Source: Akkermansia muciniphila
GTDB taxonomy: Bacteria; Verrucomicrobiota; Verrucomicrobiia; Verrucomicrobiales; Akkermansiaceae
Assembly (NCBI GenBank): GCA_004557455.1
Contig: SFDX01000007.1
Coordinates: 1-64,000, forward strand
Length of the DNA stretch: 64,000 nt
Direction: 5' to 3'
Part shown: one piece after another, positions 18,076 to 27,288 of the stretch
Numbering within the stretch: position 1 is the stretch's first letter
How the letters are laid out: each line of letters starts with the position of its first letter
Translations under genes and position numbers: made by a program
The notes under the pieces: generated by a model
The model's input: the letters and a program-made list of their open reading frames with translations, nothing else
The model's database searches: none
Told to the model about the DNA's origin: nothing

Positions 18076-19449
18076 TCAGCAGGTAAAGGCATTCTTCGCC
18101 AAGCCCCCGAGGGAGGTCTCTCGGAAGCGAGAGGAAAGGGCGCGGCCGGTTTCGTCCATGGCCGCAATCACGCTGTCCAAGCTGACGAAATGAGAACCAC
18201 CGCCACGGAGAGCGAGACGGGCGGCGTTCACGGCCTTGACGGCACCGATGGCATTGCGCTCGATGCACGGCACTTGAACCAGCCCGCAAATCGGGTCGCA
18301 GGTGAGCCCGAGGTTGTGTTCCATCGCGATTTCCGCCGCATTCTCCACGCAGGCATTGCTGCCGCCCATGGCTGCCACCAGGCCCGCCGCCGCCATGGAA
18401 CACGCGACCCCCACCTCCCCCTGGCAGCCTACCTCGGCGCCGGAAATGGAGGCATTCGTGCGGTAGAGGCAACAAATAGCCGAAGCCGTCAGCAGAAAAC
18501 TCAACTGCCCCTCACGGCAGGGGACCCCTGCCTCCCGATACCCGTAGCGCGAGAAGTAACGCAGCACCGCCGGAATGACCCCCGCGCTGCCCATGGTCGG
18601 CGCCGTCACCACTCGCCCACCCGCCGCATTCTCCTCGGAAACAGCGAAAGCCCACAGATTGATCCAGTCGATGATGGTAAGCGCATCCTCCGCGTTAGAG
18701 CGAAAACGCTGCTCCAGATCCGCCAAAATGGACGGCGCACGACGCGGCAAATGCAGCGGCCCCGGGAGCACCCCCGGCGAGGCAAGCCCCCGCTCCACCG
18801 CCTCATCCATCACCCGCAGAATGCGATCGAGACGCGCGTCGATTTCCTCCTCGGCATGCAAACTCAGCTCATTGAGCAGCACAAGCTGCGCCACACTCAA
18901 ACCGTGTTTCTCGCAGAGATCCATCAATTGACGGCAATTCCCGAACTCGTAGGGCACCCGCACGGCGGCAGGCCCGCACTGCCCGAGCTCATCCTCCCGC
19001 AACACCGTTCCGCCGCCCACGGAATAATATACCGCCGTATGCAGCGGCTCACCGCCCGCCCCCAGGGCCTGCATGCGCATACCATTCGCGTGCCCCGGCA
19101 GAAAAACACCACGCCGCAACAAAACATCCCGCTTACGGACAAAATCCACCTCGTGTTCCCCGCCCAGACACAAACGCCCCTCCGCCAGCCCCGCCGCATC
19201 CTGCTGCGGGTCCATGGTCTCCGCATCCAGCCCCATCAGCCCGTAGACAATAGCCTGCGGCGTGCAATGCCCCTCACCCGTCAGCGCCAGCGACCCGAAA
19301 AGCTCCACACAGACCCGCGAGGTACCCGCCAGCACCCCCGATTCCCGCAGCTCACGGACAAAACGCGCCGCCGCCCGCATCGGCCCCATGGTGTGCGAAC
19401 TGGAAGGCCCGATACCTATCGAGAAAATGTCAAACAGACCGGTATACAT
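18076..19449 (-). CDS. sdaA: L-serine ammonia-lyase (Fe-S serine dehydratase)
   Basis: 457 aa, the length of single-chain L-serine dehydratases, which convert serine to pyruvate and ammonia using a labile 4Fe-4S cluster. The beta domain starts at once (MYTGLFDIFSIGIGPSSSHT), with the hallmark GPSSSHTMGP. The alpha domain has APTMGSAGVIPA, CCLYRTNASISGAEVGCQGE and TCDPICGLVQVPCIERNA, which include the cluster cysteines. The start at 19449 is chosen because the SdaA N-terminus begins there and the codon lies 7 nt after the mutS stop, so it belongs to the kinase-porin-mutS-sdaA operon. Confidence 0.93.
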   Translation of the reverse strand: MYTGLFDIFSIGIGPSSSHTMGPMRAAARFVRELRESGVLAGTSRVCVELFGSLALTGEGHCTPQAIVYGLMGLDAETMDPQQDAAGLAEGRLCLGGEHEVDFVRKRDVLLRRGVFLPGHANGMRMQALGAGGEPLHTAVYYSVGGGTVLREDELGQCGPAAVRVPYEFGNCRQLMDLCEKHGLSVAQLVLLNELSLHAEEEIDARLDRILRVMDEAVERGLASPGVLPGPLHLPRRAPSILADLEQRFRSNAEDALTIIDWINLWAFAVSEENAAGGRVVTAPTMGSAGVIPAVLRYFSRYGYREAGVPCREGQLSFLLTASAICCLYRTNASISGAEVGCQGEVGVACSMAAAGLVAAMGGSNACVENAAEIAMEHNLGLTCDPICGLVQVPCIERNAIGAVKAVNAARLALRGGGSHFVSLDSVIAAMDETGRALSSRFRETSLGGLAKNAFTC

Positions 19450-19456
19450 AGCACGG

Positions 19457-21961
19457 CTAGGAATCCAACAGATCAAACATATCGAGCTGCCCCGTATCCG
19501 CCCGCTCCGAAGCCGGCAAACCGGAAGAACGCGCCCGCCTGCGCCGCACCTCCCCCGGCTCGCGGGATGCAGCACTCATCTCCAGATGCGTCAGAATCTG
19601 CTTGGCACGGTCGATAATCACCGGCGGCAACCCCGCCAAGCGCGCTACCTGAATACCATAGGACTTATCAGCCGGTCCGGGCAGCACCTTGCGCAGGAAG
19701 ACAATCTCATCCTGCCACTCCCGCACCTCCACATGCCAATTCGACACCGCCGGATGCGTGTGCTGCAAATCGACCATCTCGTGGTAATGCGTAGCAAACA
19801 TCGTCCGCGCCCCGATTACATCGTGCAGATGCTCCGCCACCGCCCAGGCAATCGACAAACCGTCAAAGGTAGCCGTGCCGCGCCCGATTTCATCGAGAAT
19901 CACCAGCGACCGCTGCGTCGCGTTATTCAGAATGAGCGCCGTCTCACTCATCTCCACCATGAACGTAGACTGCCCGCGCGCGATGTCATCGCTGGCCCCC
20001 ACGCGGCAGAAAATGCGATCCACCAGCCCGATGTGAGCCGAATCCGCCGGCACATAGGACCCGATCTGCGCCATGAGCGTGATGAGCGCCACCTGGCGAA
20101 TATAGGTACTCTTACCCGCCATATTCGGCCCCGTCAGGATGAGCACCCGATTCTCCTCCGCATCCATCTCCGTATCATTCGGCACAAAGGCGGAATCCGT
20201 CTGCACCTGCTCGATAACAGGGTGGCGGCCGTTGACGATATGCAACACACGGCTGTCATCCAACACGGGACGACAATATCGATGCTGCCGCGCCTGCTCC
20301 GCCAAACAGAGCAACACATCCACCTCCGCCAAGGCATCCGCACTGTTCTGAATGGAATCGATGTACTGCCCCACCTCATCGCGCAGACGGCAGAAAATCT
20401 CATACTCCAACTGACGCGCACGCTCATCGGCCCCCAGAATGGTACCCTCCATCCGTTTCAGCTCCTCCGTCACGAAACGCTCGGCATTGGCCAGCGTTTG
20501 CTTGCGCACATAACGGTCGGTCGGCACCTTCGAGTAGTTCGCCCGCGTCACCTCGATGTAGTAACCGAAAACATTATTATAGCGAATCTTCAGCGAATCG
20601 ATCCCCGTCTCCTCCCTCTCCCGCGCCTCGAGCTGCGCCAACCAACTCTTGCCATCCCGGGAAGCCGCTCGCAGTTCATCCAACTTCGCGTCGAAACCAT
20701 CGCGAATCATCCCGCCCTCCTTCACGGTCACGGGTGGCTCATCTGCCATGGCAGACTCTAACAGCGACGACAGCTCCGCGAACTCCCCGATGCGCTCGAT
20801 GAGCGGCGAGAACAGAGGGAAGCGCGGCTCCAGCACCCGCAGATCCTGCAACACATCCGGCAACCGCTGCAGGGATGTACCCAGAGCCAACAAATCCCGC
20901 GCATTTCCCGCCCCCTGCGACAGCCGAGCACTCAGGCGCTCCAAATCCCGCACCCCCTTGAGAGAATCCCGCAGCTTGCCCATCAAGAACGGCTCACTGA
21001 GGAAAGCCGCGATCGTCTCCTGCCGCAGCGTGAGGGCCGACAAATCGCAGATCGGGTGCAGAATCCAATCCCGCAGCTTGCGCGCCCCCATGGGCGTGGC
21101 CGTGTTATCCAGCGTGCCGAGCAGAGTATTCTTGAAACCACCCCGGGCCTCCGTCAGGTCGAGGTTGCGGCGGCTCGCGGTATCAATCAACACCGCGTTC
21201 GCCGTGGGACGCAGAGAAAGCCGGCGCAGGTGGTCCGTCTTGCGGCGCAGCTGGTGCTTCAGATAATGCAGAATAGCCGCCGCAGCCCCCAGCGCGCAGG
21301 TGAGATGCGCACAGCCGAATCCCTCCAGCGAATGCACCCGGAAGTGACTCTCCAGCGAGGTCTCGGCCATCCCGGGCAGGAAGGTGTAGCCATCGTAATA
21401 CTGCGTAACGGGCAGCCCCGGGAAGTCCTCCTTCTGCTCATCGCTCACCAACAATTCACTGGGGTGAATGCGTCCCACCTCTTCGGCCAGTTCCTCGAGC
21501 TTGCCGTAGTCCGCCACCGTGAACTCGCCCGTGGTGTGGTCCGCGCACGCGAGACCCCAGGTCTTTTTGTCGTGATAACAGGCAACAATGTAATTATGCT
21601 CCCCCGCATCCAGCAGCGACATATCCGCCAAGGTACCGGCGGATATGATACGCGTAATCTCGCGCTCCACCAGCTTACCCGGCACCGGCACGGTCATCTG
21701 GTCCGCAATGGCTACGCGCTTACCGAGCTTCACAATCTGCCCGATGTATGCCTCCGCCGCGTGGTGCGGCACGCCGCACATGGGGATACTCTGGCGCTTC
21801 GTCAGCGTCAACCCCAGCGCGGCGGCGCACTCCACGGCGTCCTCGAAAAACATCTCATAGAAATCACCGATGCGGAAGAAAAGCCACACATCCTCCGGCA
21901 GCCCCTGCTTCATCCGCAGGTACTGCTCCATCATCGGACTGTTTGCTGACTGTGCCGCCAT
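19457..21961 (-). CDS. mutS: DNA mismatch repair protein MutS
   Basis: 834 aa, close to the usual ~850. The N-terminal mismatch-binding motif is present as GDFYEMFFEDA (normally FYELF), with the conserved Phe and Glu. The ATPase has Walker A GPNMAGKSTYIRQVA, Walker B LVILDEIGRGTATFDG, and the ABC signature region ending in ATHYHEM. The C-terminus (TGQLDMFD) resembles the beta-clamp-binding tail motif QxxLFD-like. It starts 29 nt after the porin stop and ends 7 nt before sdaA. Confidence 0.97.
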   Translation of the reverse strand: MAAQSANSPMMEQYLRMKQGLPEDVWLFFRIGDFYEMFFEDAVECAAALGLTLTKRQSIPMCGVPHHAAEAYIGQIVKLGKRVAIADQMTVPVPGKLVEREITRIISAGTLADMSLLDAGEHNYIVACYHDKKTWGLACADHTTGEFTVADYGKLEELAEEVGRIHPSELLVSDEQKEDFPGLPVTQYYDGYTFLPGMAETSLESHFRVHSLEGFGCAHLTCALGAAAAILHYLKHQLRRKTDHLRRLSLRPTANAVLIDTASRRNLDLTEARGGFKNTLLGTLDNTATPMGARKLRDWILHPICDLSALTLRQETIAAFLSEPFLMGKLRDSLKGVRDLERLSARLSQGAGNARDLLALGTSLQRLPDVLQDLRVLEPRFPLFSPLIERIGEFAELSSLLESAMADEPPVTVKEGGMIRDGFDAKLDELRAASRDGKSWLAQLEAREREETGIDSLKIRYNNVFGYYIEVTRANYSKVPTDRYVRKQTLANAERFVTEELKRMEGTILGADERARQLEYEIFCRLRDEVGQYIDSIQNSADALAEVDVLLCLAEQARQHRYCRPVLDDSRVLHIVNGRHPVIEQVQTDSAFVPNDTEMDAEENRVLILTGPNMAGKSTYIRQVALITLMAQIGSYVPADSAHIGLVDRIFCRVGASDDIARGQSTFMVEMSETALILNNATQRSLVILDEIGRGTATFDGLSIAWAVAEHLHDVIGARTMFATHYHEMVDLQHTHPAVSNWHVEVREWQDEIVFLRKVLPGPADKSYGIQVARLAGLPPVIIDRAKQILTHLEMSAASREPGEVRRRRARSSGLPASERADTGQLDMFDLLDS

Positions 21962-21990
21962 GAGATGCTATCGGGAGTCGATGCGCGGAA

Positions 21991-23271
21991 TCAGAAGCTC
22001 CAGCGCACGGAGGACTGGAAAGCCCAGCCGGAGAAGGCTGCCTTGCCGTCCTTGTGAGCATTGGTATACTCCGCGCCCACCATGAACTTGAGGGCATCCT
22101 TGTTCTTGGCAGAGGCATAGATATTCGCCCCGAAGTAGAACGCATGCAGGTGGCTCACCCAAGTCGGGGTCGTCGTCTGCGTGCAGATGAAACGATCCCC
22201 GGCGATGCGCACGGCATTGCTTCCCTCCATCCCCGTGTAGCGGAAGACGGCATCCACATGCTTGTTCACCTCCCAGATGGGCTGAATCTGCAGGCCGATG
22301 TTCTTGGAGCCCTTATCCGGCGCGCCCAGCGGACGGAACGCAGCCACCACGTTATTGATAACCGTCAGACGCCCCTTCTTGTAATCGAAGCCCAAGGACA
22401 CCGCATCCTGAAAGCCCATGCCGTAGCAGTTAGCACCCTTCGCGCGGCGGTTGCCGTAGGCGTTGTTGAAGTCGTGCATGTACTGCCCGGACACCTCCAT
22501 GTAGCCGTCCTCGGTCTTGTTAAAGCGGTGAGAAGCGCCCACAATGGCAAAGCACTTATCCTCATACCCGAACTCACCCTTGAAACCGCGTCCATCACGG
22601 TAAACATCCGAGTTCTTCATGTTCTTGGAGGCCGACGCTCGGTCGTTGAGCATCCACTGACCGAACACCTGCGTGTCCTTGTTCGGCTTCCAGGTAAGGT
22701 CAACGCCCCAGTTGGAATCCTGCGCAAACTGATTGCTGAGCAGAGAGCGCTCAATGCAGCGGATCTTGGAGCTGGAGGTGATGTAATCCGTCGTGAGCTT
22801 GGTGCCCATCTTACCCACGGTAAGCGTGAGGCCATCCACGCCGGGGATGGTCTGGCTCACATAAATGTCATAGAAGCTGAAGTACGAATAGTTCTTCTTC
22901 GTGCGGCCGCTCGAGTAGGTCTCGCGCACGGGCAGGCCGCCGGGGCGCACCCAGGTGTGGAATTTCGTTCCGGTGGAGAAGTCCAGGTTCACACCCAGGT
23001 AACTGCGGCGGAACTCCTGATTCACGGGGCTTGCGCCGGCATTCAGGTGGGCGCCGTTTCCGCCGGAGGGTTGCACTGCGGACATCTGGAACATCTCGAC
23101 CCAAGCGAGGCGCACCTTCTGCAGCACACCGTCCTTGTTCTCATACACCACCAAGGCCTTCTTGACGGCGTCCGTCCAATCCTCCTTCGTTGTAGCGGCA
23201 GTGGTTGCGGCGGGGGTGGCGGCGGAGGCACAGCAAGCCCCCGCGAGCAGCATCAGTATATGTTTTTTCAT
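21991..23271 (-). CDS. Outer-membrane porin, OprP/O-like
   Basis: 426 aa with a signal peptide (residues 1-18, AACCASA-like cleavage) and an Ala/Thr-rich linker, then amphipathic beta strands throughout and a C-terminal aromatic residue (SVRWSF), as required by the BAM insertion machinery. The pattern NQEFRRSYLGVNLDF ... DGLTLTVGKMGTK fits the phosphate-selective porin family; substrate selectivity cannot be read. Its ATG overlaps the stop of the upstream sensor kinase by 4 nt (ATGA), so the two are translationally coupled. Confidence 0.8.
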   Translation of the reverse strand: MKKHILMLLAGACCASAATPAATTAATTKEDWTDAVKKALVVYENKDGVLQKVRLAWVEMFQMSAVQPSGGNGAHLNAGASPVNQEFRRSYLGVNLDFSTGTKFHTWVRPGGLPVRETYSSGRTKKNYSYFSFYDIYVSQTIPGVDGLTLTVGKMGTKLTTDYITSSSKIRCIERSLLSNQFAQDSNWGVDLTWKPNKDTQVFGQWMLNDRASASKNMKNSDVYRDGRGFKGEFGYEDKCFAIVGASHRFNKTEDGYMEVSGQYMHDFNNAYGNRRAKGANCYGMGFQDAVSLGFDYKKGRLTVINNVVAAFRPLGAPDKGSKNIGLQIQPIWEVNKHVDAVFRYTGMEGSNAVRIAGDRFICTQTTTPTWVSHLHAFYFGANIYASAKNKDALKFMVGAEYTNAHKDGKAAFSGWAFQSSVRWSF

Positions 23272-24716
23272 GTTGATTCAACAGGTTGAGGTTGTAACAG
23301 AGGATTGACGGGCAGGCAGATGGTGAAGGTCGTCTCGCCCTCCTTGCTCTCCAGGGCAATCGTGCCGGCGTAGCTGTCTACTACGCGGCGCACAATGGCC
23401 AACCCGAGCCCGAGCCCGAAGTCCAGCCCCTGCTTCTTGGTCGTGAAGTTGGGTTGGAAAATTTTCTCGCGTATTTCCGGCGGAATCTCAGGGCCGTTGT
23501 TGGAGATGGAGACACGGATATAATCTTCCGGCAGCAGGGTGATACCCTCGGCGTGGTACACATCGGCCGTGATGGTAACCGTCGGCTGCGGCGTGACAGC
23601 CTGCTGCATGGCATCGCAGGCGTTCTTGATGATGTTGGTCCACACCTGCACCAGCTCGGTGGAGTCCGCCGTGATCCCCGGGAGGGGGGCAAGCTCCGTC
23701 CGCAGGGTCACGCGCTTGAGCATGTTGGCTAACAGATTGACGGCGTCCTGCACCGTATCGGCCACATCAACCCCAGGCTCACGCTCGGTGGAGGCGCGGC
23801 CCAGGCGTTTCACACCCTTCACAATGCCGGCGGCATGCTTGGCCGCCATCTGCATATCCCGCAGGTCGTGACCGAGCTCCCAAAAGCGATAGCAGCGGTC
23901 GATGTTACGTAAAAACTTCTTGTCGTAACGCTTCAGCTCCTCCTGGTTCGGTGCCAGGTGCGCCAGCACCTTGGCGGCCGCCTGGCAGATGCCGAGCTCG
24001 CGCTCATAGCGGCGGGAGAGGTTGCGGAGCTCCGCCGCGGAAAGGTGGCTTTTATCCACATAACCCAAGGTGAAGAGCTTGGAATTGAGCGGATTCTCCT
24101 CCGCGAGGCAGTAGGTGAGCTGCTCGGCCACAAACTGCATGCGGCTGGTGATCACACCCACGGCATTGTTCAGCTCATGGGCAATACCGGCGGTCAACTG
24201 TGCCAGGGTAGCAGACATCTCGGCGCGGCTGAGCATGCGCAGGGCCTCTTCTTTCTCCGTGGCGCGGGCGTAGATGCGGCTGTTGCGCACGAAGAGCTCG
24301 TGAATAAGAACCGGCACGAACTGGTGCAGGAAGTCGCCCTGCCCCGCCTCGTCGATAATCGGTGTCGTGTCATCTACATAGGCCAACCGCGTCGGCTCCA
24401 CGGCCACCACGTCCGTGTTGCTGCAGAAGGTGCCGGAGAAGAAGGCGTGCACCCCCACAAAGGAACCCGGCCCGCTGCGGAACACCTCATAGCTGCGCCC
24501 CGTGCTGTCCTCCGGCAGGGACTCCACACCGGCGGCGGCTTCGCGGCGGTAGGCCACCAGTGCCCCCTCTTTCACGAGGTAGATGCGGCGGTTTTCCACA
24601 CCTTGGGTCATCACAAGTTCTCCGGCGCGGAACTCTACCTCGCGGCCGGGGTCGTTGAAGTACACGCGCTTAAGGCGTTCGAGGGCTTCCTCGCTGCTGG
24701 GAACGGATGCTGTCAT
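23268..24716 (-). CDS. Sensor histidine kinase with N-terminal cyclic-nucleotide-binding-like domain
   Basis: 482 aa, soluble: no membrane segment or signal peptide. Residues ~15-130 have a CRP-type beta-roll (EFRAGELVMTQGVENRRIYLVKEGALVAY ... GSFVGVHAFFSG). The dimerisation/phosphoacceptor helix is LTAGIAHELNNAVGVI with the H-box His. HATPase motifs follow: N-box IIKNACDAM, G1 SNNGPEIP, F-box NFTTKKQG and G2 GLGLGLAIV. No response regulator is adjacent. A longer frame runs to 25007, but the start at 24716 is preferred because a promoter lies just upstream and the longer N-terminus is Pro/Ser-rich noise overlapping the neighbouring gene. Confidence 0.85.
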   Translation of the reverse strand: MTASVPSSEEALERLKRVYFNDPGREVEFRAGELVMTQGVENRRIYLVKEGALVAYRREAAAGVESLPEDSTGRSYEVFRSGPGSFVGVHAFFSGTFCSNTDVVAVEPTRLAYVDDTTPIIDEAGQGDFLHQFVPVLIHELFVRNSRIYARATEKEEALRMLSRAEMSATLAQLTAGIAHELNNAVGVITSRMQFVAEQLTYCLAEENPLNSKLFTLGYVDKSHLSAAELRNLSRRYERELGICQAAAKVLAHLAPNQEELKRYDKKFLRNIDRCYRFWELGHDLRDMQMAAKHAAGIVKGVKRLGRASTEREPGVDVADTVQDAVNLLANMLKRVTLRTELAPLPGITADSTELVQVWTNIIKNACDAMQQAVTPQPTVTITADVYHAEGITLLPEDYIRVSISNNGPEIPPEIREKIFQPNFTTKKQGLDFGLGLGLAIVRRVVDSYAGTIALESKEGETTFTICLPVNPLLQPQPVEST

Positions 24717-24737
24717 GGATTCTGCGGCTGTGCCTTC

Positions 24738-24766
24738 ATCATACACCACGCGAGGGCCTTTGGCAA
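24738..24766 (-). promoter_or_regulatory. Promoter of the kinase-porin-mutS-sdaA operon
   Basis: Minus strand: TTGCCA (24761-24766), 17 nt, TATGAT (24738-24743), 21 nt before ATG 24716. No terminator is obvious between the four downstream genes. Confidence 0.65.
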
Positions 24767-24840
24767 GCATTTTCCCCGCGACGTTGAGGCGGGGAGCGGA
24801 AGTACGGTGGCGGAGCCGGGGCTCGATGCTGCGTTGAGGG

Positions 24841-26436
24841 CTATTCTGCGGGGAGCAGTTGGATATCGTAGCCGAAGATTTCCGTGAAAAGGTCGGCCTT
24901 GGAGCGCAGGGCGAGGTTCTCGATGGTGAGGTCGCGCACGCCGGGGACGAGGAGTTCCAAGCGGCGGGGTTTGTAGCGCACGGTGAAGTTGGTGATACGA
25001 TGGGCATGGGCGCGCTCTAGGGCATCGGCCACGCGCAGGAGGGCAGCCAGTTTCTGCACGCGCAGGCGGTCCTGCAGGTCCAGCTCGGCATAATGCCGGT
25101 CCTGCGCGGAGGGGGTGGAGTGGCGATGATAGCGCGCCAGCAGGCCCACGATCTCCACGTCGTGGCGAGAGAGTCCGAAGATCTCGGAGTTCAGGATGAT
25201 ATACTGGCTGTGGTGGTGGTGTTTTTTAGGGCTGATATAGGTACCGACCTCGTGCAGGATGGCAGCTACCTTCAGCAGCAGACGGTCGTGGTGCCCCAGT
25301 CCGTGCAAGTCCTGCAGATTATCAAACAATGCCGTGCAGAGTCTGCGCACCTGTTGGCTGTGCGCGCGGTCCACCTTGTAGCGGCTCGCCTGCAGCATGG
25401 AGAAGTGCAGCATCTCCTCCTCCAGCGCGCTGTCGTTGTTGCCGTTATTCAGCAGACTGCGCAGGAAGGCATGGGTGTACTCCTCCTTGGCGATGAAAAT
25501 ACTGCGCGGCGAGAACTCACTGACCACGGCCTGATAAATAACAGCTGTGGGCAGCAGAGCCACCACACCCACATAGTCCTCTTCATAGCGCTCCATGCGG
25601 CTGTTGTAGGGGGTATCGGCTATCTCATCCACCAAACGGGTTAGGCCCTCCGCCGTGATGGTATCGCCGACGATGAGGGGAGAAGAGATGCAGTGGAAAT
25701 CCGGTCCGAAAATCACCAGCGCGTCGGGCACATCGGCCAGGGCGTCGGCAGCATCGTGGCGCAGCTGTTCCATCACGCCGCGCACATGCTCGCGGATGAG
25801 CGAGCACTCGCTGTCCGACCCGCCCGCATCGGAGGCGATGATGGCCTCGCCGGTGCGGTGCGCGCCCATGCGGTAGCTGGCGTAGTAGGCAAGACGCCCA
25901 CGCTCGAAGAGCAGCAGGCGCGTGTTACCCGGGCCAACGTGCAGTACGGCCAGCCGCTTTTTCTCCAGCTCGGGGTGGCTTTGCAGCATGGTCTGCATAT
26001 TTTGGTAGAGCAGACGCGTCATTTCTCCATCGTCCATCACCTCCAGGTGCAACCCGCAGGCAGTTTGCAGACGATTCACGAAGGCATCCATGTTCGTGAC
26101 ATCCGTCAACACATTCGTTGCCAGCAAACGCACCGGCACGGGGTCCCCGCCGCTGCCGTATTCAGTCAATAGCTCTTTATAGCCCCGCATCACCTGCACG
26201 CATCGGTCCATCGTTTCGCGGGAGACCTTATTCGTGCTGAAAACATCGTGCGCCAGCTCAATGGGGCGCGAAAGGACATCCAGCACTCGCAGCGGCCCGG
26301 CCGGGGGCTGCTCCGCCACCATCATCGCGCAGGCCCCCGCGCCCAGAAAAATCACCGCCTGACGCTGCGGCTCCCCGCCGCCGGGGCCCTCGGGAGTATT
26401 CTCTGCCGCATTCTGCTTCACTTTGTCCTTAGCCAT
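24841..26436 (-). CDS. Ppx/GppA phosphatase with HD domain
   Basis: 531 aa from ATG 26436 (a GTG two codons earlier is the alternative). The N-terminal half is the ASKHA-fold Ppx/GppA module: VFSTNKVSRETMDRC, ATNVLTDVTN, a degenerate Ser/Gly loop HVGPGNTRLLLFERG where exopolyphosphatases have DIGGGS, and VFGPDFHCISS. The C-terminal half (~325-531) is an HD hydrolase domain: ILHEVGTYISPKKHHHHSQYII. Members hydrolyse polyphosphate or pppGpp. The altered glycine loop makes the activity uncertain. The promoter TTGCCA-N17-TAGAAT lies immediately upstream. Confidence 0.8.
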   Translation of the reverse strand: MAKDKVKQNAAENTPEGPGGGEPQRQAVIFLGAGACAMMVAEQPPAGPLRVLDVLSRPIELAHDVFSTNKVSRETMDRCVQVMRGYKELLTEYGSGGDPVPVRLLATNVLTDVTNMDAFVNRLQTACGLHLEVMDDGEMTRLLYQNMQTMLQSHPELEKKRLAVLHVGPGNTRLLLFERGRLAYYASYRMGAHRTGEAIIASDAGGSDSECSLIREHVRGVMEQLRHDAADALADVPDALVIFGPDFHCISSPLIVGDTITAEGLTRLVDEIADTPYNSRMERYEEDYVGVVALLPTAVIYQAVVSEFSPRSIFIAKEEYTHAFLRSLLNNGNNDSALEEEMLHFSMLQASRYKVDRAHSQQVRRLCTALFDNLQDLHGLGHHDRLLLKVAAILHEVGTYISPKKHHHHSQYIILNSEIFGLSRHDVEIVGLLARYHRHSTPSAQDRHYAELDLQDRLRVQKLAALLRVADALERAHAHRITNFTVRYKPRRLELLVPGVRDLTIENLALRSKADLFTEIFGYDIQLLPAE

Positions 26437-26447
26437 CGTCACCGAAC

Positions 26448-26476
26448 ATTCTACACCGTTTCCGCCCCCATGGCAA
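26448..26476 (-). promoter_or_regulatory. Promoter of the Ppx/GppA-HD gene
   Basis: Minus strand: TTGCCA (26471-26476), 17 nt, TAGAAT (26448-26453), 11 nt before ATG 26436. Confidence 0.6.
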
Positions 26477-26487
26477 GCAGCAAATGC

Positions 26488-26534
26488 GGCTGCGCCCCCG
26501 CGAGGAACGGAGACGCAGCCGGAAGAGAGGCGGA
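26488..26534 (+). repeat. 47-bp direct repeat, left copy
   Basis: Matches 29325-29371 with three mismatches. It contains a hairpin with 7-bp arms GGCTGCG and CGCAGCC. The two copies bracket the AT-richer 26.5-29.4 kb patch. Confidence 0.75.
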
Positions 26535-26642
26535 TGTGTTTTCATTCAGGAACCTTCCATCAACACCGATAGCCTTACAAGGAACACTCAAAGGAAGCTG
26601 ACCGCAGAGGAAGGGAAGGATGCAAAGCCGTGCGAAGCCCGG

Positions 26643-26922
26643 GCGAGACTTCCCACCGCAGAGGCTGTAGCAGGGAGATGGTTGATGACCGCGGAATAAA
26701 AGGAATTTTGGGAGAGTTTGCGGCATGCTTGGCTTGCTTCAGACTTCCTGCCGCCGGGGTGGTAGGCCCCCGTTTTTTTTGACGAAATTCTGAGGCCCAC
26801 CTACTACGGATCTGCTCGGAAGTCTTGCCTAAGCTCCGAAGGCCAATCAGTCTCCGAAAATTCCTTTCATTCCGCGGTCAGTCTTTCTCGCTCTCTACTG
26901 CCTCGGCGGTGAGAAGTCTCCT
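26643..26922. mobile_element. Palindromic repeat family, copy A
   Basis: Full-length copy, about 280 bp. The inner arms are TGACCGCGGAATAAAAGGAA (from 26686) and its complement ending CCGCGGTCAG at 26881. The outer arms are gagacttcccaccgc at ~26644 and gcggtgagaagtctcc at ~26907-26922. There is no coding capacity. It lies between the Ppx promoter region and the 3' end of the 55-aa gene. The rest of 26443-26965 holds only the 47-bp repeat. Confidence 0.8.
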
Positions 26923-26965
26923 TGTTACGGAACGCCTCCGCCAATGAAGACAAGCCCGCCATAAC

Positions 26966-27133
26966 TCAGTCCTCCCCGAGTTCTGTACTGAGGACAATAT
27001 CCAGAAGCGCATCAAAATCCTTCTCCGTCAGGATGCCCCCGCTCTGTAAGGTGGCATTTCCATGACTGAGAAGACAAGAAATCTCCGCGTAGGACTGTTC
27101 ATCCATGGCTTCTATGATCTCAAGCGTTGTCAT
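26966..27133 (-). CDS. Small acidic protein, 55 aa, unknown
   Basis: Starts MTTLEIIEAMDEQSYAEISC and ends in acidic residues (STELGED). A good promoter lies 14 nt before the ATG, which supports a real gene despite its size; a longer upstream frame would cross that promoter and is not favoured. It is Leu/Glu-rich and helical, resembling a small regulatory or antitoxin-like protein, but I do not recognise it. The neighbour upstream on the same strand is a NYN-domain protein. Confidence 0.5.
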   Translation of the reverse strand: MTTLEIIEAMDEQSYAEISCLLSHGNATLQSGGILTEKDFDALLDIVLSTELGED

Positions 27134-27147
27134 AAGTTCGCGCAAAC

Positions 27148-27175
27148 AGTATAGCCCACCGACATTACTTGTCAA
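27148..27175 (-). promoter_or_regulatory. Promoter of the 55-aa gene
   Basis: Minus strand: TTGACA (27170-27175), 16 nt, TATACT (27148-27153). Confidence 0.65.
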
Positions 27176-27288
27176 TAGCCTGTACTCCTCTTTTTCTCTG
27201 TTCGGTCCGCATTCACCGGAAGATTGGGCCCACGGATGAAGGGCACTGCGTTTGTGCTGTCGTAGGCCCTTTTTTAGAACGGATATTG

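Noticed and set aside
24717..25007. Longer N-terminus for the sensor kinase
   Set aside because: The added ~97 residues are Pro/Ser/Arg-rich antisense-like sequence overlapping the Ppx/GppA gene, and the promoter lies inside them.
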